From Shewanella sp. VB17 (GTDB taxonomy: Bacteria > Pseudomonadota > Gammaproteobacteria > Enterobacterales > Shewanellaceae): DNA of 64,000 bases. The notes under the pieces were generated by a model. The model searched no databases. It saw nothing but the letters and a program-made list of their open reading frames with translations, and had not been told where the DNA came from. Each line of letters begins with the position of its first letter. Positions within the stretch are counted from its first letter, which is position 1. The stretch is taken from the NCBI RefSeq assembly GCF_013248905.1, contig NZ_JABRVS010000001.1, forward strand, positions 1,426,001-1,490,000. Reading direction: 5' to 3'. Made by a program: the position numbers and the translations under genes. Of the stretch, positions 9,311 through 18,890 are shown piece after piece.

Positions 9311-11932
9311 ATGCGAACATCTAACTTTAAGATAAGTGTATTAACGACAAATCTGGCTTTAACGCTGCAGACCCTAGTGTCTGTGTTGGCAATCGCAGCT
9401 GAAGTAGAAGTTGACTCTGTCGCTGATGACAATATTGAAAAAATTGAAGTGCATGGCATGCGTGCCTCTATGAAAGCGTCTGTTAATGCGAAGCGATTCT
9501 CAAATTCGGTTGTTGATGCTGTATCTGCAGAAGATATAGGTAAATTCCCTGATGGTGATGTGGGTGAGTCATTAGCACGTATTCCTGGTGTTGCAGTTAA
9601 TCGTCAGTTTGGTCAGGGTCAGCAAGTGTCAATTCGTGGAGCCTCTTCTCAGTTAACTCGAACCTTATTAAATGGTCATTCTGTCGCTTCAACAGGTTGG
9701 TTTGACCAACAAGCGATTGACCGTAGCTTTAACTACTCACTTCTTCCACCAGAAATGATAAGTGGAATTGAAGTTTATAAATCTTCTCAAGCAGATATTA
9801 CAGAAGGTGGCATTGGCGGCACTGTGATAGTTAAGACTCGTAAGCCACTTGATTTAGAAGTTAATACCCTTTTTTTTAGTGCGAAGGGAGACTACGGTAG
9901 TATTTCTGAAGAGATGGATCCAGCATTATCTAGTTTGTACAGTTGGAAAAATGACGATGAAAATTTTGGGGTATTAATTTCAGCTGCGGCTTCGCAAACT
10001 GAGTATCAGCGTAATGGAATCGAAACACTGCTTGCCTGGGGAGAAATCGTCCCAACCACTTTCCAACAAGATCGCCAGCGCACGGCCATTAATCTCGCAA
10101 CGCAATATCGTCCAATGGATTATTTAGAGTTTGGGTTAACTTTTACGAGTTTAGATCTTAACGCTGATAACGCTAACACCTCTATTTTTTTGTTTCCAAC
10201 ACAGCAAGGTGAATCAAGATGTCACCAAGTGAATGCTGCTGGTATTTGCACTGATATTACACACTCAGGGGTTAATGCTTCTGCTTTTGCTCAAACTTGG
10301 GCGCGTAAAGCTGAAATGTCATCAGAGACTTACGATTTCGATGTTAATTTTGAAGCTGATAACTTTATTTTAACAGGTAGGATAGGTAACACTTCTGCTA
10401 AAGGCGGTACTAGCTTAACTTCTAATTATGGTAACTCAATCGGTCAGGAAAGTGACTTTGCTGGTCACTATGACGCTACTGGTGACAAGATTATTATCGA
10501 TACCGCTAATAAAGTATTTAATTCAAGTGACTTTAACGGTGAATTGACCTCCGCTGAATGGGCTCTGAAGAAGCAACCAAATACAGATGAAGAAACGTAT
10601 GCGCAATTTGATGTCACCATTCCACTTGATTTTGAGGCCATCACTGCATTTAAAACAGGTATCCGCTATGCGGATCACGATGTCACTCAGCAAACTGACC
10701 AAGCAATAGTGGGGGATATTGCCTCTCGCAATGCTTCATATTACTACAATGGAACCATGTCATCCGGTGCCGGTTTTACTCTGCCAAAACCTAATTTTGA
10801 CGCTATGATTTCAGATGCTCATTCGGCAATTAATGGTTTTACTCGTGACAAGTCGGGTTATGGCTCATTAAATGAAAAGAATTTAGCTATTTATGCGATG
10901 GCTAACTTTGACACTGGAGGTCTGCGAGGTAACTTAGGCCTTCGTTTTATATCGACAGATGTCGAATCCAATTATTATCAACTCAGTAATACAGGGCAGT
11001 TTGCAGATTCGATAAGCACTGATAAGACAAGTTATAGCGACGTGCTGCCAAGTATTAATCTCGTGTTCGATTTAACGAGCGATCTCATTTTTCGCACTTC
11101 TGCGGCTCAGGTTATCTCTCGTCCTAATTATTCTGAGTTATTTGCGACATCAACGCTACCAGGTTTAAATGATGGCACTCCAGGTAATGAAAAGTTAAAT
11201 CGTGGCTCTGTAGCCTTAGACCCATTTAAAGCGACTCAAGCAGATGTTAGTTTTGAGTGGTATTTCAGTGATGATGGCCTTGCAGCAATCACCTATTTTA
11301 TTAAAGATGTGAGTTCATTTGTTTCTACTCGACAAAAACTTAATCAGCAGATTGGTATCGAAGATAATGATTTGGTTATTGCTGGTGGAAGCACATGCGG
11401 TGCTGGTGTTTACGATTGTTGGGCCGTAAGTGAAAAGTACAATGCAAATGGTGGGCGTATCGAAGGCATAGAGCTTCAGCTACAAGATTCTTTTACAAGT
11501 GGATTAGGTTACTCTGTTAATTATACTTATGCTGACGCAGGCTCCCCTGCTGAAAATTATCCTGATCAACTCGGAGTATTCTCTGACTCTTCTGAGCATA
11601 CCGTCAATCTTGTAGGATATTATGAGACTGACAATTTTAATGTACGTTTAGCTTATAACTGGCGTAGTGAATATATGATGCGTGAATTGCCCGGCTTTTA
11701 CGGTAACCGTCAGCATCAGGATTATGGCACTCTAGACTTTAGTGCTGGTTACAGTGCCACACAATGGATGGATATTACTTTTGAAGTGGTTAATTTAACA
11801 CAAGAAGATAGCATTCAAATTGGTGTAGCCCCCCTCAACGCTGACGTTATTTCCGAGTTCAAGTCAGATTATCCAGTCTTTAGTTTTGATGGCGAAGCGC
11901 GCTACAAAATAGGTGTCGCATTACGCTTCTAA
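9311..11932 (+). CDS. TonB-dependent outer-membrane receptor, probably for chitooligosaccharides
   Basis: 873 residues. There is a signal peptide to about residue 30, then a plug domain with the pattern LARIPGVAVNRQ...QVSIRGASSQLTRTLLNG at about residues 88-125, a long beta-barrel with alternating hydrophobic strands, and a terminal phenylalanine (GVALRF) as outer-membrane proteins need for assembly. No clear TonB box is marked, though IEKIEVHGMR near residue 47 sits where one is expected. The NagR-type operator in its promoter and its place beside the hexosaminidase point to uptake of GlcNAc oligomers through the outer membrane. Substrate is inferred from context only. Confidence 0.87.
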   Translation: MRTSNFKISVLTTNLALTLQTLVSVLAIAAEVEVDSVADDNIEKIEVHGMRASMKASVNAKRFSNSVVDAVSAEDIGKFPDGDVGESLARIPGVAVNRQFGQGQQVSIRGASSQLTRTLLNGHSVASTGWFDQQAIDRSFNYSLLPPEMISGIEVYKSSQADITEGGIGGTVIVKTRKPLDLEVNTLFFSAKGDYGSISEEMDPALSSLYSWKNDDENFGVLISAAASQTEYQRNGIETLLAWGEIVPTTFQQDRQRTAINLATQYRPMDYLEFGLTFTSLDLNADNANTSIFLFPTQQGESRCHQVNAAGICTDITHSGVNASAFAQTWARKAEMSSETYDFDVNFEADNFILTGRIGNTSAKGGTSLTSNYGNSIGQESDFAGHYDATGDKIIIDTANKVFNSSDFNGELTSAEWALKKQPNTDEETYAQFDVTIPLDFEAITAFKTGIRYADHDVTQQTDQAIVGDIASRNASYYYNGTMSSGAGFTLPKPNFDAMISDAHSAINGFTRDKSGYGSLNEKNLAIYAMANFDTGGLRGNLGLRFISTDVESNYYQLSNTGQFADSISTDKTSYSDVLPSINLVFDLTSDLIFRTSAAQVISRPNYSELFATSTLPGLNDGTPGNEKLNRGSVALDPFKATQADVSFEWYFSDDGLAAITYFIKDVSSFVSTRQKLNQQIGIEDNDLVIAGGSTCGAGVYDCWAVSEKYNANGGRIEGIELQLQDSFTSGLGYSVNYTYADAGSPAENYPDQLGVFSDSSEHTVNLVGYYETDNFNVRLAYNWRSEYMMRELPGFYGNRQHQDYGTLDFSAGYSATQWMDITFEVVNLTQEDSIQIGVAPLNADVISEFKSDYPVFSFDGEARYKIGVALRF

Positions 11933-11979
11933 CTTATGTTAATTAAATGTATCAATCTTGCGTGTTATTGTGTATCTTT

Positions 11980-11997
11980 AATGACAGCGCTGTCATT
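11980..11997. promoter_or_regulatory. Probable NagR operator, site 2
   Basis: AATGACAGCGCTGTCATT is a perfect 18-bp palindrome and the best copy of the four. It lies 262 bases before the hexosaminidase start, upstream of a terminator-like hairpin. Confidence 0.78.
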
Positions 11998-12139
11998 TTG
12001 TTGTTTTGTTACTCTTTAACTAGGTCAATATCGTGTAGGAACTGTTTTTCTTATTCATGTTTGCCAAAAACTTAGGGTATCAATTGAGTAGATTTATGTT
12101 TGACCATTTTTCTAGTTTCTCTCCTAAAACTAGTTTTGG

Positions 12140-12191
12140 CTAAGTGTTATTTTCATTTTCGAATATGACACTTAGTCATTTTTTTTATTTT
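12140..12191 (+). terminator. Terminator-like hairpin between receptor and hexosaminidase genes
   Basis: An 11-base stem (CTAAGTGTTAT with ATGACACTTAG, one wobble pair) encloses 14 bases. It is followed by CA and then a tract of nine T in a T-rich run. It is more than 200 bases beyond the receptor stop and downstream of operator site 2, so it either ends receptor transcription late or sits in the leader of the hexosaminidase mRNA. Confidence 0.6.
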
Positions 12192-12258
12192 ACACATTAG
12201 CGTTTATTGTCAATTGAATGAGTTATTTTTTAGATATCCAAATTGATAGAGGAATACT

Positions 12259-14931
12259 ATGAAACATGATCTACTGGTCGTCGTCATTATTTTTACCTTG
12301 GCAACAATGGCCTGTTCTGGGCAGTATGTTACTGTAAAAGATAGCGCAGCCACTCAGGGTAAAGCACTTGTTTCAACCACCATGACCCAAACTATGCTTA
12401 ATCAATTGGGAGGCTCACTTGATGTTAAATACCGTCTTTTAACAAATTTTCCTAAAAGCTGTTCGACAACGGGTGTCGATGGCCGATGTTTTAGTGCTCA
12501 GATAGAATTGACCAGTGATGTCGATTTAATGAGTTCTGATTGGGCTATCTATTTTAGTCTGATGAGACCTGTGCGAAATGTATTCTCGACCGAGTTTACG
12601 ATACAAAGAGTACAAGGCGATTTGCATAAAATAATCCCCACTGCTTTATTTACAGGTTTAAAACAAGGGCAGACTAAGAAGATAGGTTTTCTTGGTGAGT
12701 TTTGGCAGTTATCAGAAATTGATGCGATGCCAAATTATTACTTAGTGTCTGGTGATTTGCTCCCAGCGTTAATTAAGAGCACTGTCGTTACTCGCGATCC
12801 TGAAACTGGTATGGAAATTAGACCCTATGTTATCGCGTTTTCTGATGCAGAGAAGCATTATAAACGTAGCGATCGAGATGTAATAAAATGGGCGACTGCA
12901 GACGTGATTTTTCAAGCTAATCAAGAGATAAATTTACAAACTCATTCAGCGATAAATACCATCATACCGACACCTAATAAGGTCGATATTACGTCAGATA
13001 ATAAACCTGTTTCACTATATTCAGGGATTAAACTTGAGCTTAACGGACACAAGAAAGCTCCGATTGCTGCTGCTTTGCTTAGGTTAAAGCGGATAGGGGT
13101 GAGAGAAAACAAAGAGGGGATATCGATTGTTTTTAGCTCCCTGGCTAATCCAAGTAAAGCAGGCGCTTATAAGTTAGAGATAACTGAGCAAGCGATTATG
13201 CTTGCCGCAGGCGATGATGCTGGGTTCTCTTATGGTTTATCTTCATTGGCAAGTTTAGTCGACACCCAAGATCTCTCCATCAATACCTTATTAATTGAAG
13301 ATACACCTCGATATGATTTTCGTGGTATGCATATTGATGTTGCTCGTAACTTTCACAGTAAGCAGTTAGTGCTGGATATCTTAGATCAGATGGCTGCGTA
13401 CAAGCTCAATAAGTTACATTTACATATGGCAGATGATGAAGGTTGGCGACTGCAGATTGATGGTTTGCCAGAATTGACTGATATCGGTAGTAAGCGTTGC
13501 CATGATCTTAATGAAACGACCTGTTTACTACCACAACTTGGTAGTGGTCCATTTGCAGAGACAGAAGTGAATGGTTACTACACTAAAAATGATTACATTG
13601 AGATACTAAAATATGCATCAGCAAGACAGATCCAAGTGATCCCATCTATGGATATGCCGGGACATTCAAGAGCGGCAATTAAATCAATGGACGCGCGTTA
13701 TAATACATTGATGGCTGACGGTGATAGCGTTGCTGCTAATGCATATCTGTTAAGAGATTTAAATGATAAAACAGTTTACTCATCTATTCAGAATTACGAC
13801 GATAACACTGTAAATGTGTGCGTAGAGTCAACATTCAATTTTGTTGACAAAGTGGTCGATGAGATAGCTAAGCTCCATGAAGCAGCGGGACAACCTCTGA
13901 CTATTTACCACATAGGTGCCGATGAAACTGCTGGTGCATGGCTAGACTCGCCTGAATGCCAATCATTTTTGGTTAATAATACCCATAATGTGACCTCTTT
14001 TGATGACTTGGGTGCTTACTTTGTTGAGAGAGTCGCAAATATACTCAGTGATAAAGGGATAAAACCTGCAGGCTGGAGTGATGGTATGAGTCATACACGT
14101 GTTGAAAATATGCCATCTAAGCCTCAAACAAACGTGTGGGATATCATTTCACATGGGGGATATAAACGAGCACATATGCAAGCTAATTTAGGTTGGGATA
14201 CCGTTTTAGGCATGCCTGAAATACTCTATTTTGATTCTCCTTATGAAGCAGATCCCAAGGAACATGGTTACTATTGGGCCAGCCGTAATAGCAATGAGCG
14301 TAAACTATATGGTTTTATGCCTGATAATTTACCAGCCAATGCTGAGCAGTGGACTGATATTCAAGGGTTGGCATTTGAAGTTGATGATACTGAGAAACGT
14401 GATGAGAATGGTAAACGTGTGAGTGGTCCCATAAAAACAGACAAGGGTTTTACCGGAATACAGGGACAAATTTGGAGTGAAACCTTAAGAAGTGATGATC
14501 TGGTTGAGTATATGATTTTTCCAAGATTACTTCTTTTAGCTGAAAAGGCGTGGCATAAAGCGAGTTGGGAAGTCCCTTATCAATATTTAGGTACTATTTA
14601 TAACCAAGAGACTGATTTTTTTACAGATGAAATGCGTGACAGTCAAACTAAGCAGTGGTCAGTCATTGCTAATACCTTGGGTCAAAAAGAGTTAATTAAA
14701 CTTGATTTGGCTGGCATCAATTATCGAGTTCCTACTGTTGGGGCAATGATTCAGCAAGGTCAGCTTTATACTAATATTATTTATCCAGGCCTTAAGGTGG
14801 AGTATCGTGTTCCAGGAGGGGAGTGGCAAAAGTACCTATCACCAGTCAATGTTAACGCTCAAGTTGAAGTGAGAGCAGTTGCTGCTGATAATGATCGAAA
14901 GGGTCGCGCGCTAATTGTCGAATATCACTAA
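12259..14931 (+). CDS. hex: Beta-N-acetylhexosaminidase, GH20 family, exported
   Basis: 890 residues. The N-terminal signal ends LATMAC, a possible lipobox with Cys19, so it may be a lipoprotein. Next come an N-terminal carbohydrate-binding-like domain (to about 200), a GH20b domain (about 245-345), the GH20 TIM barrel and a small C-terminal domain. The barrel shows HLHMADDEGWRLQ and the catalytic pair Asp555-Glu556 in HIGADETAG. The enzyme cleaves terminal GlcNAc from chitooligosaccharides in the periplasm or at the membrane surface by substrate-assisted catalysis. GAGGA precedes the ATG. It lies between the receptor and GlcNAc kinase genes, so import, hydrolysis and phosphorylation follow in gene order. 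Confidence 0.93.
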   Translation: MKHDLLVVVIIFTLATMACSGQYVTVKDSAATQGKALVSTTMTQTMLNQLGGSLDVKYRLLTNFPKSCSTTGVDGRCFSAQIELTSDVDLMSSDWAIYFSLMRPVRNVFSTEFTIQRVQGDLHKIIPTALFTGLKQGQTKKIGFLGEFWQLSEIDAMPNYYLVSGDLLPALIKSTVVTRDPETGMEIRPYVIAFSDAEKHYKRSDRDVIKWATADVIFQANQEINLQTHSAINTIIPTPNKVDITSDNKPVSLYSGIKLELNGHKKAPIAAALLRLKRIGVRENKEGISIVFSSLANPSKAGAYKLEITEQAIMLAAGDDAGFSYGLSSLASLVDTQDLSINTLLIEDTPRYDFRGMHIDVARNFHSKQLVLDILDQMAAYKLNKLHLHMADDEGWRLQIDGLPELTDIGSKRCHDLNETTCLLPQLGSGPFAETEVNGYYTKNDYIEILKYASARQIQVIPSMDMPGHSRAAIKSMDARYNTLMADGDSVAANAYLLRDLNDKTVYSSIQNYDDNTVNVCVESTFNFVDKVVDEIAKLHEAAGQPLTIYHIGADETAGAWLDSPECQSFLVNNTHNVTSFDDLGAYFVERVANILSDKGIKPAGWSDGMSHTRVENMPSKPQTNVWDIISHGGYKRAHMQANLGWDTVLGMPEILYFDSPYEADPKEHGYYWASRNSNERKLYGFMPDNLPANAEQWTDIQGLAFEVDDTEKRDENGKRVSGPIKTDKGFTGIQGQIWSETLRSDDLVEYMIFPRLLLLAEKAWHKASWEVPYQYLGTIYNQETDFFTDEMRDSQTKQWSVIANTLGQKELIKLDLAGINYRVPTVGAMIQQGQLYTNIIYPGLKVEYRVPGGEWQKYLSPVNVNAQVEVRAVAADNDRKGRALIVEYH

Positions 14932-15215
14932 GTCGTATACTCAGAGTTTATGTTGGTGGGACTTTATCTGTGAGCGTTATTTTTAATATAAGGTTTTGAA
15001 AATTAAGTTTTATTGTATGTGTTACAGCTTAATAAATGGCTTTTTATGATCAATATCTAGAAGATGATTTAATACCAGAGTGTGGAAAAACCCCAACACA
15101 GCTGATTTGATACCGTATTGACTTTATATACTATGGTAATACCATTTCTACTAGGTGTTAAAAATGCATGAATTAATCATTAATAAGTAAATTTATGACT
15201 TTTTATCACAAGAAA
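14932..15215. other. Intergenic region before nagK
   Basis: AT-rich, no ORF of note. It contains a TTGACT at 15118-15123 without a convincing -10 element, and a weak inverted repeat GTGTGG/CCAACAC around 15080-15100. The nagK operator follows at 15216. Confidence 0.4.
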
Positions 15216-15229
15216 TGACAGCGCTGTCA
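15216..15229. promoter_or_regulatory. Probable NagR operator, site 3
   Basis: TGACAGCGCTGTCA, a perfect 14-bp palindrome, 92 bases before the nagK start. It would control nagK, nagA and perhaps nagX. Confidence 0.77.
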
Positions 15230-15321
15230 CCAATGTTGTATTATTAGGTTGGTTTTAGTCTGTTAGCAGAGCGTCATTTGGTTTATGAGCGTGTTAAACA
15301 AAACAGTCAATGAGGTCTGTT

Positions 15322-16227
15322 ATGGTAAAAAATCAGCCAGCTAAGTCCCTTTTTTTTATCGGTATTGATGGTGGTGGCAGTAAATGTAGAGCCACTATTT
15401 ATTCAGCTGAAGATAATGTGATGGGAACTGGTGTTTCCGGGCGTGCTAATCCACTTCATGGCTTATCGCAAACATTTGAATCTATACAATTGTCTACAGA
15501 ACTGGCCTTAAAGGATGCGGGCATGTCTTTAACTGACTGCAAGTATTTAGTTGCGGGCCTTGGACTTGCTGGTGTGAATGTTGCTAGGCTTTATCAAGAT
15601 GTTGTTAATTGGCAGCATCCTTTTGCTGACATGTATGTCACCAGTGACCTCCATACAGCTTGTATTGGTGCGCATAAAGGTGGTGATGGTGCCGTTATTA
15701 TTACTGGCACAGGCTCCTGCGGTTACGCTAATGTTGAAGGAAAAGATATCAGTCTCGGTGGTCATGGTTTTGCTTTAGGGGATAAAGGGAGTGGTGGTTG
15801 GTTAGGGTTAAAGGCGGCTGAACAATCTTTGTTGCACTTAGATGGTTTTATTGAGCAAACGACTCTGACAAGGCGTTTGTGTGATCATTTAAAAGTAAAC
15901 AATGCACTTGGTATTGTTGAAAGTTTAGCGGGTGAAAGTTCGAGTGTGTATGCTAAATTAGCCCGAATTGTCCTTGAGTGTGCCAATCAACAAGATCAAG
16001 CTTCGCAAATCATAGTGAAAGAGGGGGCTGCATATATTAGTGAGCTTGCTCGTAAATTATTTAAGATCAATCCGCCACGATTTTCCATGATAGGTGGTTT
16101 AGCTGAGCCTTTAATACCTTGGCTTGATAAAGATGTTATTGCAAGATTATCACCAGCACTAGCCCCGCCGGAGCTAGGAGCGACTTATTTTGCCCGTGCG
16201 CAATTTGCTCGTAAAGTGAGTCAGTAA
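15322..16227 (+). CDS. nagK: N-acetylglucosamine kinase NagK
   Basis: 301 residues of the BadF/BadG/BcrA/BcrD ATPase (ASKHA) type. Phosphate-1 motif FIGIDGGGSKCRA is at the N terminus, phosphate-2 IITGTGSCGYA near residue 130, and an adenosine motif MIGGLAEP near the end. It phosphorylates cytoplasmic GlcNAc to GlcNAc-6-phosphate. I choose ATG 15322 because TGAGGT stands 5 bases before it; an earlier ATG at 15310 overlaps that ribosome site. nagA follows after 46 bases. In related Shewanella clusters nagB-II sits between these two genes, but there is no room for it here. Confidence 0.9.
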   Translation: MVKNQPAKSLFFIGIDGGGSKCRATIYSAEDNVMGTGVSGRANPLHGLSQTFESIQLSTELALKDAGMSLTDCKYLVAGLGLAGVNVARLYQDVVNWQHPFADMYVTSDLHTACIGAHKGGDGAVIITGTGSCGYANVEGKDISLGGHGFALGDKGSGGWLGLKAAEQSLLHLDGFIEQTTLTRRLCDHLKVNNALGIVESLAGESSSVYAKLARIVLECANQQDQASQIIVKEGAAYISELARKLFKINPPRFSMIGGLAEPLIPWLDKDVIARLSPALAPPELGATYFARAQFARKVSQ

Positions 16228-16273
16228 AAGTCTACTTAGACATAAAATGGTTACTGCATAAATTGAGAATTAA

Positions 16274-17413
16274 ATGATGAAACAAACTTTTATTACAAAG
16301 CAATTTTTCGATGGTAAAGATTTTCATCATAATCATCCTATTACAGTTCAGGATGGCCAGATACTTGCTTTTGATACATGCTCTGGCGCTAAAGAAGTCA
16401 AGCTTGATGGCATATTAGTGCCGGGTTTTATTGATGTTCAGGTTAATGGTGGTGGTGGAGCTTTATTTAATAGCGATACTTCGGTTGAGTGTATTGAGAC
16501 CATTGGTGCTGCGCATGCAAAATTTGGCACGACAGGTTTTTTACCCACATTAATAAGTGATAACATTGATGTGATGCGCAGAGCTGCAGACGCTGTGTCT
16601 GCATCTTTAATTAAAGGTTGCGCAGGTGTTCTAGGTGTACATTTTGAAGGTCCGCATCTTTCAGTTCCTAAAAAGGGGGTGCATTCTCAAGCTCATATAC
16701 GGCGTATTTCAGATGCTGAACTTGAGGTTTTTAGTCGTAATGATTTAGGCATTAAAGTGGTGACTTTAGCTCCTGAAAAGGTCTCTGTTGAAGTAATTAA
16801 AGCCTTAGTTGCCGCAGATGTGAAAGTGTGTTTAGGTCACTCAAATGCTGATTATGAAACGGTAGTTGCAGCTTTAGAGGCTGGAGCTATTGGTTTTACC
16901 CATTTGTTTAATGCCATGTCGTCTTTAGAGTCTCGAGAACCAGGAGTTGTCGGTGCGGCAATTGAAAGTCGCGATGCTTGGTGTGGGTTAATCGTTGACG
17001 GTCATCATGTTCATTCCGCTGTCGCAAGATTGGCTGTTTATGCAAAACCTACAGGTAAATTGATGTTAGTCACTGACGCTATGCCGCCAGTAGGGCTTGA
17101 GGATAATGAAGCGAGCTTTGAGCTTTTTGGCACTCAAGTGATCCGCCAAGGTGATAGATTGAATGCTGTGACTGGTGAACTTGCTGGCTGTGTTTTAGAT
17201 ATGGCTGGTGCGGTTCGTAATACCGTCAATATGCTAGGGTTGAGCCTTGATGAGGCAATAAGAATGGGTTCATTTTATCCTGCACAGTTTTTAGGGATAG
17301 CAAAGCAGCAGGGGCAACTATCGGTTGGTAGTCGAGCCGACTTTGCTTTGCTTAGTCATGATATTCAAGTGCAGCAAACTTATATAGCCGGTCAATGTAT
17401 TTTTAAGCGTTAA
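16274..17413 (+). CDS. nagA: N-acetylglucosamine-6-phosphate deacetylase NagA
   Basis: 379 residues (Escherichia coli NagA has 382). It is an amidohydrolase with VPGFIDVQVNGGGG early on, the metal-site segments HFEGPHLS and GHSNA, HLFNAMS, and the catalytic aspartate in VTDAMPPVG. It removes acetate from GlcNAc-6-phosphate to give glucosamine-6-phosphate in the cytoplasm. Two ATG codons lie in tandem (16274, 16277); either may serve. It is downstream of nagK in one probable transcript. The next enzyme, GlcN-6-phosphate deaminase, is not encoded nearby. Confidence 0.95.
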   Translation: MMKQTFITKQFFDGKDFHHNHPITVQDGQILAFDTCSGAKEVKLDGILVPGFIDVQVNGGGGALFNSDTSVECIETIGAAHAKFGTTGFLPTLISDNIDVMRRAADAVSASLIKGCAGVLGVHFEGPHLSVPKKGVHSQAHIRRISDAELEVFSRNDLGIKVVTLAPEKVSVEVIKALVAADVKVCLGHSNADYETVVAALEAGAIGFTHLFNAMSSLESREPGVVGAAIESRDAWCGLIVDGHHVHSAVARLAVYAKPTGKLMLVTDAMPPVGLEDNEASFELFGTQVIRQGDRLNAVTGELAGCVLDMAGAVRNTVNMLGLSLDEAIRMGSFYPAQFLGIAKQQGQLSVGSRADFALLSHDIQVQQTYIAGQCIFKR

Positions 17414-17512
17414 TATTTTTAGTGATAATGACTGCTTTGTTTAGTCACTGTACCATTGTTTTGTCACGTGTATCGCTTAGGTCTAAATCAGATAATAGAT
17501 TAGGGAGCTATT

Positions 17513-18649
17513 ATGCAAACCACTCAAAGTAAAGCAGGCAAAAGGAGGCTAATGTCGCTTGATGCATTGAGGGGGTTTGATATGTTTTGGATTCTAGGTG
17601 GAGAGGCTATTTTTTCAGGGTTATTTGTTTGGACTGGTTGGCATGGATGGCAATGGGCTGATACCCAAATGCATCATAGTCAATGGCATGGTTTTACCTT
17701 TTACGATGTCATTTTCCCCTTGTTTATTTTCCTATCCGGTGTGACGTTAGGCTTGTCTCCTAAGCGTTTAGATAAACAACTTTTATACCAAAGGATCCCG
17801 TTTTATAAGCAGTCTATCAAACGTCTATTGTTGCTGGTGTGTTTTGGTATTCTGTATAACCATGGTTGGGGAACTGGGGCGCCGTTAATTCTTGATGAAG
17901 TCAGGTATGCTAGCGTTTTAGGACGAATAGGTTTTACTTGGTTTTTTGCGGCTATGCTGGTTTGGCATACAGGTTTACGTACACAGATAATTGTCACCTT
18001 TGGGATCTTGGTTGTGTATGGACTCGCGCAGTTATTTATTGTCGTTCCTGGTTATGGAATGGGTGATTTTTCTGTTGGAGGGTCAATTAATGCTTATGTT
18101 GATACCCATTTTTTGCCTGGAATAAGTTATCAGAATAGAGCCGTTGATCCTGAAGGAATATTGTCAACTTTTCCAGCAGTGGTTAATGCAATGATTGGTT
18201 TTTTTGCTGGATGTTATATCGTTAAAGATCACCCTAAGGGGGAATGGTTTAAAGCAATGAGCATGTTGCTAGTCGGCATATTAGCACTGGTAAGTGGTTG
18301 GTGCTTAGATTTTGCTATCCCAGTCAATAAAGATCTATGGACCAGTTCATTTATTTTAGTGAGTTCAGGGTGGAGTATTATACTGTTAGCTATTTTTTAT
18401 GTTGTTATTGATGTATTAAAATGGCAGAAAATAGCATTTCCATTTATGGTTATTGGATGCAATGCCATTATTATCTATCTATTATCGAGTTTAATTAATT
18501 GGCAGTACACTGCTACAAGCTTATTTGGTGGCGTGATGAATGCCTTCCCTTCTTTATCGCATAACCTTATCGCTACCTTTAGTCTATTATTTGTCCAGTG
18601 GTTACTGCTTTTTTTGATGTATCAGCGGAGAGTGTTCTTTAAGGTTTAA
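17513..18649 (+). CDS. nagX: NagX-like inner-membrane protein (DUF5009/HGSNAT-like)
   Basis: 378 residues with about ten hydrophobic segments. The N-terminal RRLMSLDALRGFDMFWI and the loop FYDVIFPLFIFLSG are typical of the family related to the membrane domain of human heparan-alpha-glucosaminide N-acetyltransferase. NagX occurs in GlcNAc clusters of Shewanella and related bacteria. Its role is unproven; transport or acyl transfer of amino sugars has been suggested. GGGAG stands before the ATG. It is 99 bases after nagA with no terminator seen, so it may be co-transcribed with nagK-nagA. Confidence 0.85.
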   Translation: MQTTQSKAGKRRLMSLDALRGFDMFWILGGEAIFSGLFVWTGWHGWQWADTQMHHSQWHGFTFYDVIFPLFIFLSGVTLGLSPKRLDKQLLYQRIPFYKQSIKRLLLLVCFGILYNHGWGTGAPLILDEVRYASVLGRIGFTWFFAAMLVWHTGLRTQIIVTFGILVVYGLAQLFIVVPGYGMGDFSVGGSINAYVDTHFLPGISYQNRAVDPEGILSTFPAVVNAMIGFFAGCYIVKDHPKGEWFKAMSMLLVGILALVSGWCLDFAIPVNKDLWTSSFILVSSGWSIILLAIFYVVIDVLKWQKIAFPFMVIGCNAIIIYLLSSLINWQYTATSLFGGVMNAFPSLSHNLIATFSLLFVQWLLLFLMYQRRVFFKV

Positions 18650-18715
18650 CTAGCTGTATAAATAGTTTTTTTACTTTCTAAACGATTCTTTTACTGTCAT
18701 TTAGGCATAAGTTAA

Positions 18716-18729
18716 TGACAGCGTTGTCT
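18716..18729. promoter_or_regulatory. Probable NagR operator, site 4
   Basis: TGACAGCGTTGTCT: the left arm is complete and the right arm has its last base changed. It lies 161 bases before nagP and is the weakest of the four sites. Confidence 0.62.
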
Positions 18730-18890
18730 TTTGAGATTGAATGTTTTAACATCAATGAAACAAGGCCTGCTCTGTGTAGGTGAAGAAAACTGTATTAATC
18801 AGACCTGTTTGACTACCGAACTATATAAAAAAAAAGATATCTTGTTGTTTGGATATTACCAATTAAAAATATTATAAGAAGTAGACCTCT

